The translations under genes and the position numbers were made by a program. The notes under the pieces are model-generated. The model was not told the origin of the DNA. It worked only from the letters and a program-made list of their open reading frames with translations, and did not search any database. Shown here piece by piece: positions 8,235-15,913 of a DNA stretch of 64,000 nucleotides. The first letter of the stretch is position 1. Each line of letters starts with the position of its first letter. The stretch comes from Amycolatopsis vancoresmycina (GTDB lineage Bacteria; Actinomycetota; Actinomycetes; Mycobacteriales; Pseudonocardiaceae), in contig NZ_JNYY01000012.1 in the NCBI RefSeq assembly GCF_000716785.1, positions 62,001 to 126,000 on the forward strand, given 5' to 3'.

Positions 8235-10370
8235 TCACTCCTCGTGCGGTTGCGCCGCGGCCGGGCCCGGCCGGGCGAGCAGCACCGCGGACGACCGCGG
8301 GGCCAGCCGGACCGAGTCCTGCCGGGGCAGGGGTGGTTCGGTGCCGGGCGCGTGGCTGTCCGCGCCCGGCCCGGCGCCGGTGTCGGCGAACCGGTGCCAG
8401 GTCAGCTCCGGCGGCAGCGCGGGCAACTGCAGCTCGTGCGGCTCCCAATGCGCGTTGGCGGCCACGTAGACGCAGTCGTCGGCGCCGCCCGGGTCGCGCG
8501 CGCACAGCATCGCGGCGAACACGCGGCTGTGCGGCGACCAGTCCGGCGTCCACGCGCGCACGCCGTGCCAGCTGACGTCCGGGAACAGGCCCTGGGTGCG
8601 CCCGGTGGGCTGGCGGCGCCGCCGCAGGCACGGGTGCGCGCGGCGGAAGGCGATCAGGTGCCGGGTGAACCGGACCAGCTCGGCGTTGCGCTCGACCAGC
8701 GTCCAGTCGAACCAGGACAGCTCGTCGTCGTGGCAGTAGGCGTTGTTGTTGCCGTGCTGGGTCCGGCCGGCTTCGTCGCCGGCCAGCAGCATCGGGATGC
8801 CGTGGCTGGTGAGCAGGATCAGCAGCGCGTTGCGCACCTGCCGGTCCCGCAGCCGGGCGACCGGGCCGCCGTCGACCGGGCCCTCGTGCCCGCAGTTCCA
8901 CGAGATGTTGTGGTTCTCGCCGTCGCGGCCGTCCTCGCCGTTGGCGTCGTTGTGCTTTTCGTTGTAGGACACCAGGTCCCGCAGGGTGAAGCCGTCGTGC
9001 GCGGTGACGAAGTTGACCGACGCCACCGCGCCGCGGCGGGCGTAGAGGTCGGGCGAGCCGACGAACCGGGTGGCCAGCTCGGCCACGCTGCCGACGTCTC
9101 CCTTGAGGAAGTGCCGCAGCGCGTCGCGGTAGCCGGCGTTCCACTCCGCCCAGCGGCAGTAGTCCGGGAAGCTGCCCACCTGGAACAGCCCGCCCGCGTC
9201 CCACACCTCGGCGACCAGCTTGCAGTCGCGCAGCACCGGGTCGTGGGCCAGCGCCTCCAGCAGCGGCGGGTTGGCCAGCGGGACGCCGTCGGTGGCGCGG
9301 CCGAGGATCGCGGCGAGGTCGAACCGGAAGCCGTCGACGTGGAACTCCGACGCCCAGTACCGCAGGCAGTCCAGCACGAACCCGCGCACCACCGGGTGGT
9401 TGCAGTTGAGCGTGTTGCCGGTGCCGCTGAAGTTGAAGTAGTGCCCGTCGGGCGTGAGCATGTAGTAGGTGCGGTTGTCCAGGCCGCGCAGCGACAGCGT
9501 CGGGCCCCGCTCGTCGCCTTCGGCGGTGTGGTTGAACACCACGTCGAGCATCACCTCGATGCCCGCCCGGTGCAGTTCCTTGACCGTGTGCTTGAACTCG
9601 TCGACCTGCATGCCGTGCCGTCCGGTGGCGGCGTAGCCCGCCTTGGGCGCGAAGAAGCCGACCGTGCTGTAACCCCAGTAGTTGGCCAGGGGCTCGCCGG
9701 TCCGCGGATCGGCGCGGACGTTGTCCCGCTCGTCGAACTCGAACACCGGCATCAGCTCGACGCAGTTCACGCCGAGCTCGACCAGGTACGGGATCTTCGC
9801 CACCAGCCCGGCGAACGTGCCCGGCGCGCCGACACCCGAGCTGGGGTGCGCGGTGAACCCGCGCACGTGCGCCTCGTAGACGACCAGGTCCTCGGCCGGG
9901 ATCCGCAGCGGCCGGTCGCCTTCCCAGTCGAAGTCGGCGGGCGCGATCCGGGAGCGCCACGGCCGGTCCGGCCCGCACCGCCAGCGTTCGCGGCCCGACA
10001 GCAGCGTCGCATACGGGTCGACGAGCAGCGCCCGGCCGTCGAACCGGTCGCCTTCGGCCGGGGCGAACGGGCCGTCCGCGCGGTAGGCGTAGGCGATCGC
10101 CTCCGGGTCGAGGCCGAACACCGTCATCGCGTACACCCCGCCGATCCGGAAGGACTCGTCGAACGGCAGTTCCGCGAGCGGTTCGTCCGCGCCGGCGCGG
10201 AAGAGCACCAGCGTCATCGCGGTGGCGTTGTTCGAGTACACCGAGAAGTTGACCCCGCCGGGCACCGGTGTCGCCCCGAAGGGCAGCGGCTGCCCGGCGC
10301 GGACCTCGAACCCGCCGATGCGGTGGGTCGGGTACGCGTCGATCCGCGCCGGCAACGACGTCCAGCTCAT
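8235..10370 (-). CDS. glgX: Glycogen debranching enzyme GlgX (isoamylase-type, GH13)
   Basis: The product has about 711 residues, the expected GlgX length. An N-terminal CBM48-like domain (about 10-130) precedes the GH13 barrel. Barrel motifs are DVVFNHTAEG, GFRFDLAAIL (catalytic Asp), LVAEVWDAGG (catalytic Glu) and FVTAHDGFTLRD. It hydrolyses alpha-1,6 branches of phosphorylase-trimmed glycogen in the cytoplasm. The ATG at 10370 is preceded by AGGAGGTGTG; a GTG three bases earlier would leave almost no spacing. It lies between two STAS genes, so glycogen breakdown appears co-transcribed with a partner-switching module. The GlgE-TreS-Mak operon is 25 kb away. Confidence 0.95.
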   Translation of the reverse strand: MSWTSLPARIDAYPTHRIGGFEVRAGQPLPFGATPVPGGVNFSVYSNNATAMTLVLFRAGADEPLAELPFDESFRIGGVYAMTVFGLDPEAIAYAYRADGPFAPAEGDRFDGRALLVDPYATLLSGRERWRCGPDRPWRSRIAPADFDWEGDRPLRIPAEDLVVYEAHVRGFTAHPSSGVGAPGTFAGLVAKIPYLVELGVNCVELMPVFEFDERDNVRADPRTGEPLANYWGYSTVGFFAPKAGYAATGRHGMQVDEFKHTVKELHRAGIEVMLDVVFNHTAEGDERGPTLSLRGLDNRTYYMLTPDGHYFNFSGTGNTLNCNHPVVRGFVLDCLRYWASEFHVDGFRFDLAAILGRATDGVPLANPPLLEALAHDPVLRDCKLVAEVWDAGGLFQVGSFPDYCRWAEWNAGYRDALRHFLKGDVGSVAELATRFVGSPDLYARRGAVASVNFVTAHDGFTLRDLVSYNEKHNDANGEDGRDGENHNISWNCGHEGPVDGGPVARLRDRQVRNALLILLTSHGIPMLLAGDEAGRTQHGNNNAYCHDDELSWFDWTLVERNAELVRFTRHLIAFRRAHPCLRRRRQPTGRTQGLFPDVSWHGVRAWTPDWSPHSRVFAAMLCARDPGGADDCVYVAANAHWEPHELQLPALPPELTWHRFADTGAGPGADSHAPGTEPPLPRQDSVRLAPRSSAVLLARPGPAAAQPHEE

Positions 10371-10395
10371 CACACCTCCTGCGTCCGGTTCGCCG

Positions 10396-10731
10396 TCACG
10401 GCTCGAGCGCGGCGAGCCCCTCGGCGAGCGTGTCGGTCACGGTGAAGAACCCGAGGAACCCGGTCGCCGCCATCACCTCGCGGACGTCCGGCGGGGCGCA
10501 CGCGAGCGCCAGCCGGGCGCCGTTGGCCTGCGCCTGCCGGTAGACCAGCAGCAGCACCCGCAGCCCCGCGCTGGACATGTACGACGTCCGGCCGAGGTCG
10601 ATGAGCACCAGCCCGCGCGGCGGCACCAGGTCGCCGAGCTGCTCGTGCACCCGGGGGGCGGTGCTGCTGTCCAGTTCCCCGTCGAGCGCGATCACGGTGA
10701 CCGCGCCCTGCATGTACTTCGCGACTTCCAT
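10396..10731 (-). CDS. STAS-domain anti-sigma factor antagonist (second copy)
   Basis: The product has 111 residues, a single STAS domain with IALDGELDSSTAPRVHEQL and the phosphoacceptor region TSYMSSAGLRVLLLVY. It is clearly distinct from the copy at 7895-8227 (different termini and loops), so it is not a recent tandem duplication. It lies 27 bp downstream of the AGE-epimerase gene and 25 bp upstream of glgX on the same strand. Two antagonists with one kinase suggest either two inputs to one switch or a partner encoded elsewhere. Confidence 0.9.
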   Translation of the reverse strand: MEVAKYMQGAVTVIALDGELDSSTAPRVHEQLGDLVPPRGLVLIDLGRTSYMSSAGLRVLLLVYRQAQANGARLALACAPPDVREVMAATGFLGFFTVTDTLAEGLAALEP

Positions 10732-10758
10732 TTCGGTTCTCCGGTCTCCATCGGGCGA

Positions 10759-12567
10759 TCAGCGGTCCACCGGCGAGAGGTGGGCGCACACGGTCAGTTC
10801 GCCGTCGCTGGCGGGCAGGCGCACCAGCAGGCGCTCGGGGTCGTAGCCGGCGTACGGCCGTCCGTCGACCTCGACCCAGTCGAGCCGGACCCGGCCCGGC
10901 GGCAGCGCGTCCGGCGCCACCCGCAGCACCCGGCCGGCGTCGGCGCGCGGGCGGAACCACAGCGACAGCGGTTCCCCGCCGATCAGCAGCCGCTGGTACA
11001 CCGTGGCGAGGTAGCACAACTCGGAGGCGTGGTACATGCTCATCGAGTGGCTACCCTTCAGCCGTTCGGTGCCGAGCAGGTACGGGATGCCGGACGCGAG
11101 CACGTTGAAGTAGACGCCGCCCTCGTCGTGGTCGAGGAAGAAGGCGTTGTAGAACGCCGAAGCCTGGCGGGCCTGGTCGAGGAAGGCCGGGTCGCCGCCG
11201 TTGCCCGCGAGCACCAGGTAGGCGAGGATCGCCTGCTCCTGCTGCCACCACGCCTTGCGGTCGTGCCAGACGAACCGGTGCCGCCCGTGCCCGGGCGCCG
11301 TCGTCCGCTCGACGACGTCGTACCAGCCGCCGCGGCGCAGGTCGGCGCCGTACTCGGGCAGGGACTTGCCGATCCGGGCGGCCAGTTCCCGGTAGGCCGC
11401 CTTGGGCCGGATCGCGTTCATCCGCAGGAGGTTCCAGGCGATCTTGAGGTTGTGGCCGACGACCGCGCGGTCCTGCTGCCAGCCGTGCCCGGTGTCGGGG
11501 GTCCAGTCGGCGTGGAAGCGCTCGCGCACGAACGGGCTGCCTTCGTCCGGGAAGTGCTCGACGATCAGGTCGAACGTCTCCTCCAGCATGTCCGCGTGCC
11601 GCTCGTCGCCGGTCGCCAGGAACAGGTTGACCAGGTACGCGGGCGCGTGGTCGCCGATCGAGTTCCAGTTCTTGCGCGCCCGGTTCGGCCCGAGCGACTC
11701 CTCGTGCGGGCTCAGCCGGAGCGGGTCGATGTGCGAGAAGTAGCCGCCGTGCTCGGGGTCCCGGAAGAACCGGCGGAACAGCCGCAGGGTCGCCTCGGCG
11801 TCGTCGGCGATCCGCGGGTCGCCGGTGATCCGGTAGGTCTGGGCCGGGCCGGCGAGGGCGTAGATCTGCTCGTAGGCCGGGATGGCGTGGTAGTCGTCGC
11901 CGAACTCGGAGGTGAACAGCTTCTCGTGGTAGCCGCCGCGGACGTCGATGCCGTGGTACCAGTAGACGACGTCCTCGTCGCGGTCGACGAACCGCATGTG
12001 CTCGCGCAGGTACTCGGTGCCGCTCTCGGCGACGCGCAGGTAGTCCTCTTCGCCGGTGAGCAGGAACGCCGACGCCATCCCGTAGACCAGCCGCGAGATC
12101 GTGTCGGTCTCCTGCACGTGGTGGTCGCTCTTGTCGCCGCCGAGGCGCAGGACCGTGCGGTAGTCGGCGAAGTCGGCGGGCGCGGCGGTGCCGAACTGGG
12201 CCCGGCGGTAGAACCGGGCCAGCTCGGCCAGCTGCCGGACCCACCACCCGCGCTCCTCGAACGCGTACTCCGTCGCCGACCGGCCGCAGAACACGATGTC
12301 CTTGGCCTCGAAGACGTGCCCGCCGCGGTCCGGGTAGAACACGCCGTAGGCGAACAGCGGACGGCCCGGTTCCAGGAGCTCGTCGAGCTCGCCGGTGGCG
12401 TCCGCGCCCGGCTCGCCGAGGTTGCGCAGGAACCGCGCCGACGTCGTCGGGGTCAGCTCGGCGCGAACCGGACGGCCGTCGTGCGTGCGCAGGTCGGCCA
12501 CCCGCGTGCGGCGGTCGTAGCCGGTGACGCGCGCGGCCACCAGGTCGGAGAAGGGGAAGTCGGTCAT
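10759..12567 (-). CDS. N-acylglucosamine 2-epimerase (AGE) family protein
   Basis: The product has about 602 residues. An N-terminal region of about 100 residues with a beta-rich look precedes an (alpha/alpha)6 barrel of the AGE/cellobiose-epimerase type. Family-like segments are GGDKSDHHVQETDT, YWYHGIDVRGGYHEKLF, GHNLKIAWNLLRM and AWWQQEQAILAYL, with several conserved His positions that in the family serve as acid/base. The usual length is about 400, so the N-terminal extension and a C-terminal beta region (about 540-602) are additions. The likely substrate is an aldose or oligosaccharide; which one cannot be told. The ATG at 12567 has GGGAG 8 nt upstream. Confidence 0.8.
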   Translation of the reverse strand: MTDFPFSDLVAARVTGYDRRTRVADLRTHDGRPVRAELTPTTSARFLRNLGEPGADATGELDELLEPGRPLFAYGVFYPDRGGHVFEAKDIVFCGRSATEYAFEERGWWVRQLAELARFYRRAQFGTAAPADFADYRTVLRLGGDKSDHHVQETDTISRLVYGMASAFLLTGEEDYLRVAESGTEYLREHMRFVDRDEDVVYWYHGIDVRGGYHEKLFTSEFGDDYHAIPAYEQIYALAGPAQTYRITGDPRIADDAEATLRLFRRFFRDPEHGGYFSHIDPLRLSPHEESLGPNRARKNWNSIGDHAPAYLVNLFLATGDERHADMLEETFDLIVEHFPDEGSPFVRERFHADWTPDTGHGWQQDRAVVGHNLKIAWNLLRMNAIRPKAAYRELAARIGKSLPEYGADLRRGGWYDVVERTTAPGHGRHRFVWHDRKAWWQQEQAILAYLVLAGNGGDPAFLDQARQASAFYNAFFLDHDEGGVYFNVLASGIPYLLGTERLKGSHSMSMYHASELCYLATVYQRLLIGGEPLSLWFRPRADAGRVLRVAPDALPPGRVRLDWVEVDGRPYAGYDPERLLVRLPASDGELTVCAHLSPVDR

Positions 12568-12611
12568 GACAGGCACTCCCGGCCGGAGATCCGAAGTGGA
12601 CAGTGCATCGG

Positions 12612-13244
12612 TCAGCTGGCGCGGCGCCACCGGCGGGGCCGCCGCGCCGAGCGCGCCGCGACCAGGTCGATGATCGCCCGGGCGAACAGGTGGCAGTGGT
12701 CGGCGCTGCGCGCGGTGACCAGGTCGCCGTCGACGACGACGTCCTGGTCGGTGTAGACCGCGCCCATGTTGCGCACGTCGCCGAGGAGGTTCACGTGCGC
12801 GGTCACCCGGCGGCCGCGGACGTGCTCCGGGATCGGGGAAACCAGCCACATTCCGTGGCAGATCACGCCTTTCAGCACCCCGGGCATGCCGAACGCGCGG
12901 CGCAGCAGGTCCACGGCCGGGGCGAGGCGAGCCGGATCCTCGGTGTAGCGCAGGCGGTCGGAGACCATCCCCGAGGGCACGATCAGCGCGTCGAACCCGG
13001 CGAGGGTGTCGTCGTCGACCCGCTCGAGGTCGTCGTCGACGGTCACCGGCAGGCCGAACTCGTGCCCGGTGAAGGTCAGCGAGTCCTGGCCCCAGAGCCG
13101 GGTGAGCCAGCGGACGGTGGCGCCCTCCTCGGCGAACCGGCGTTCGTAGTAGTGCAGTTCCGGCTCGACGTAGTCGGCTTCGAGCAGGATCGCGATCGTC
13201 CGCCCGGTCAGCACGCCGCCTTCGCGCGGCACCAGCTGCTTCAT
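12612..13244 (-). CDS. DJ-1/PfpI-family protein
   Basis: The product has 210 residues. Its Rossmann-like fold begins GRTIAILLEADYVEPELHYY. The nucleophile elbow GVICHG (Cys at about residue 130) is canonical for DJ-1/PfpI, and an early Glu is available to pair with it. Members act as glyoxalases/deglycases, chaperones or proteases in oxidative or carbonyl stress. The ATG overlaps the stop of the ThDP enzyme (TGATG), so the two are coupled. Together with the second DJ-1-like gene at 14886 it brackets the ThDP enzyme. Confidence 0.88.
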   Translation of the reverse strand: MKQLVPREGGVLTGRTIAILLEADYVEPELHYYERRFAEEGATVRWLTRLWGQDSLTFTGHEFGLPVTVDDDLERVDDDTLAGFDALIVPSGMVSDRLRYTEDPARLAPAVDLLRRAFGMPGVLKGVICHGMWLVSPIPEHVRGRRVTAHVNLLGDVRNMGAVYTDQDVVVDGDLVTARSADHCHLFARAIIDLVAARSARRPRRWRRAS

Positions 13245-14860
13245 CACGCCGTCACCAGGTCGATCAGGAACGGCCCGGAAGCGGCCAGCATCCGTTCGAC
13301 GGCATCGTCCACTTCGGACACCTTGGCCACGCGGACGCCGTCGACGCCCATGGCCGCGGCGAGCTCGACGAAGCCGATCTCCGGGTCGCCGAGCGCGAAG
13401 CCGCCGGGGTAGCCGTGCGGCTCGATGCCGCGCTCGGCCCGGTACTGGTCGAGGTTGTGGTCCAGGAGCCGGTAGCGGCCGTTGTTGCAGACGACGAACC
13501 GGGCGGCGATGCCGTAGCGCGCGGCCGTCCACAGCGCCTGCGGGGTGTACATGCTGCCGCCGTCGCCGGTGAACCCGACGACCTGCGCCTCCGGCCGGGC
13601 CAGTTTCGCGCCGATCGCCCCGGTGATGCCGACGCCGAGGGAACCGCCCCGAGTGAGGAAGTAGTTCCCCGGCACGCGCGGCGGCAGGTGCTTGACCAGA
13701 CCGGGTGACGCGGTCAGCGCCTCGTCGAACACCACCAGGTCCGGGCCGGCCTGGGCGGCCAGCGCGGCGGCGAACCGCTCGGCCAGGGGGCTGTCGTCGG
13801 TCACCTCGGGGGCGGTCCAGGTGTGGCGGGCGAGGTCGGTCCAGCCCGTGTCGGGCAGTTCGTCGGCGAGCAGGTCGCCGAGCGCGGCCAGGGTCGGCTT
13901 CGGGTCGGCCACCAGCGGCACGTCCACCGGGAAGTTCTTCGCCACCTCGTAGTCGTTCAGGTCGACGTGGACGATCTTCGCACCCGGCGCGAACGGGCTG
14001 CGTAGTTCCGGGAACACCTCCGGGAAGACGTAGGTGCCGGCGATCAGCACCGCGTCGGCGCCGGCGACGACGCCCGCGCTGTGCGTGCCGAACATGTGCC
14101 CGAGCTGCCCGCGGTAGAGCGGGTGCGTGGTGTCCATGTTGACCTCGGAGTCGTTCACCCCCCACACCGGCGCGTTGAGCAGCTCGGCCACCCGGGTCAG
14201 CTCGGCCTGCGCGCCGGACACCGAGACGCCGTCGCCGAGCAGCACGATCGGCTGCTGCGCCGACGCCAGCAGCGCGGCCGCCCGGTCGAGCTCGCCCGGC
14301 ACCGGCAGCACCGCGCGGGTCGGCACCACCGTGCGCACCGCGGGCTCGGTGGTGAGCTCGTCGAGCACGTCCATCGGCAGCGAAACGAACACCGGGCCGC
14401 GCGGCGGGGTCATCGCGATCTTCACCGCCCGCCGCAGCACCCGCAGCAGCGAGCCGGGGTGCAGCACCCGCGTCGCGTACTTCGTCACCGGGCGCGCCAT
14501 GGCGACCAGGTCGGCCGCCATCTGCGCGTCGAGCGCGTCGTAGCGGACGCCGGCCTCGCCCGCGATCACGACCAGCGGCGAATGCCCCCGCATGGCCTGG
14601 TACAGCATGCCGATCCCGTTGCCGAGGCCGACGCCCGTGTGCAGCTGGACGAGCGCCGGCCGGCCGCCGGCCCTGGCGTACCCGTCGGCGATCCCGACGA
14701 CCGCCGCCTCCTGCAGGCCCAGCACGTAGCCGATGCCGGGGAAGTTCTCGAGCTCGTCGAGGAAGCCCTGTTCCACCGTGCCCGGGTTGCCGAACATCCG
14801 GGTCATGCCGTCGGCGGCGAACTGCTCGAGCATCGCCACCCGGCCCGCGCGTGCGGTCAT
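13244..14860 (-). CDS. Thiamine-diphosphate-dependent enzyme (acetolactate synthase/benzoylformate decarboxylase type)
   Basis: The product has 538 residues with three domains: PYR (about 1-170) with the activating Glu in LGLQEAAVVGIADGYAR; a central domain (about 185-325); and PP (about 345-535) with the ThDP/Mg motif starting at GDGGSMYT and ending at VVCNN. No regulatory subunit is adjacent. It resembles the stand-alone acetolactate-synthase-like or benzoylformate-decarboxylase-like group acting on 2-oxo acids. The start follows AAGGAG. Being between two DJ-1-family genes suggests a role in 2-oxoaldehyde or 2-oxoacid handling under stress (inference). Confidence 0.88.
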   Translation of the reverse strand: MTARAGRVAMLEQFAADGMTRMFGNPGTVEQGFLDELENFPGIGYVLGLQEAAVVGIADGYARAGGRPALVQLHTGVGLGNGIGMLYQAMRGHSPLVVIAGEAGVRYDALDAQMAADLVAMARPVTKYATRVLHPGSLLRVLRRAVKIAMTPPRGPVFVSLPMDVLDELTTEPAVRTVVPTRAVLPVPGELDRAAALLASAQQPIVLLGDGVSVSGAQAELTRVAELLNAPVWGVNDSEVNMDTTHPLYRGQLGHMFGTHSAGVVAGADAVLIAGTYVFPEVFPELRSPFAPGAKIVHVDLNDYEVAKNFPVDVPLVADPKPTLAALGDLLADELPDTGWTDLARHTWTAPEVTDDSPLAERFAAALAAQAGPDLVVFDEALTASPGLVKHLPPRVPGNYFLTRGGSLGVGITGAIGAKLARPEAQVVGFTGDGGSMYTPQALWTAARYGIAARFVVCNNGRYRLLDHNLDQYRAERGIEPHGYPGGFALGDPEIGFVELAAAMGVDGVRVAKVSEVDDAVERMLAASGPFLIDLVTA

Positions 14861-14885
14861 CGTGTGCTCCTTTACTCTTCCGCGG

Positions 14886-15710
14886 TCACCAGCCGAAGCG
14901 GCGCAAGCCCTGTTCCAGCACCTCGACCAGCTTCTGGCCGGCGAGGAACGAGTCCGGGGTGGACCGGGCGGTGATGAACGGGTAGTCGACGATCACCGAC
15001 GTCTCCTTGCCCACGTTGCCGTGGTAGCGGCCGTCCGGGGCGGTGGCGTCGCGGAGGATGTACTCCAGCGGGTACGGCGGCGGCCCCATGTTGAAGTCGA
15101 CGCCGACGAACCCGGTGCCGTCCTTGTAGTCGTACTCCTTGCAGTGGCCGGTGACGTGCTTGCCGCGGATGATGCTGGTCCGGTCCTCCCAGTCGCGGGC
15201 GAAGGCCAGCGGCGCGACGCCGTAGCACTCGCCGACGACCGGCTTGTCCGCGCGGACGAAGGCGAGGATCAGCTCGTGCAGCCGCCCGTTGTTGGCCAGG
15301 TCGACGATCGGGCCGCTGCCGCCGACGATGACCAGCGCGTCGTACCGGGCGACCTCGGTGTCCAGGGTGGACAGATCGCGGTAGTACGCCTCGATCAGCC
15401 GCAGGAAGCCGGGTTCGCTGTGGTACGGCCGTTCCGGGATCAGGTCGGCCAGGCTCAGCGGGTCGTCCAGCCGGGCGGACTCGTCGAGCTCGCGCGCGGC
15501 GACGGCGACCTCGGGCGTGGTGACCGAGCGGCCCAGCGGCGGGTCGACGTAGCCGGGGTCGAGGCTCGGCGGCAGCGCCTGCGGCCGTTTCCCGTTGGGG
15601 GTGGCGAACACGCTCTCGTAGCCGGCCGCGTCGGTGGCGGTCACCGGGCCGAGCAGCTCCTCACCCCAGTAGCCGTACTCGGAGAGCACGTACAGGATCT
15701 TCTTGGACAT
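14886..15710 (-). CDS. DJ-1/PfpI-like (type 1 glutamine amidotransferase-like) protein
   Basis: The product has about 274 residues. SKKILYVLSEYGYWGEEL starts the flavodoxin-like fold. YDALVIVGGSGPIVDL is the central strand, and VVGECYGVAPL carries the elbow Cys with Tyr where His is usual (ECYG versus CHG). It is longer than the second copy at 12612, with an extra proline-rich region (about 45-95). The ATG at 15710 has GGGAG 5 nt upstream; an in-frame GTG at 15716 is too close to the ribosome site. It is the first gene of the long minus-strand run and is divergent from the receiver/TrxR-like gene. Confidence 0.85.
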   Translation of the reverse strand: MSKKILYVLSEYGYWGEELLGPVTATDAAGYESVFATPNGKRPQALPPSLDPGYVDPPLGRSVTTPEVAVAARELDESARLDDPLSLADLIPERPYHSEPGFLRLIEAYYRDLSTLDTEVARYDALVIVGGSGPIVDLANNGRLHELILAFVRADKPVVGECYGVAPLAFARDWEDRTSIIRGKHVTGHCKEYDYKDGTGFVGVDFNMGPPPYPLEYILRDATAPDGRYHGNVGKETSVIVDYPFITARSTPDSFLAGQKLVEVLEQGLRRFGW

Positions 15711-15808
15711 CGGCACTCCCGTGCTGGTGAACTTCCCGGAATCCGGGCTGAGGCCAGTGAAGCAACCGGATCGGCCGCGGGGCCAGGGAAAAGCCTTACG
15801 GCACCGTC

Positions 15809-15820
15809 ACTTCGACAAGT
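15809..15820. promoter_or_regulatory. Candidate operator, ACTTCGACAAGT, in a divergent promoter region
   Basis: The 203-bp gap between the start of the minus operon (15710) and the fusion gene (15914) contains ACTTCGACAAGT, an inverted repeat ACTT-N4-AAGT followed by CGGGCCG. The same 12-bp spacing, ACT-N5-AAGT followed by CG, recurs at 22195-22206 and 30982-30993, both in divergent intergenic regions. It is roughly 93-99 nt from each start. The regulator is unknown. Confidence 0.35.
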
Positions 15821-15913
15821 CGGGCCGGGTGCCGGGCGTCGGTTCGGGGGTACCTCGGCGGACTTCGTGACGTCGGGATCGGCGCGGGTGGGTGCGGTGC
15901 GGACACTGCGATC

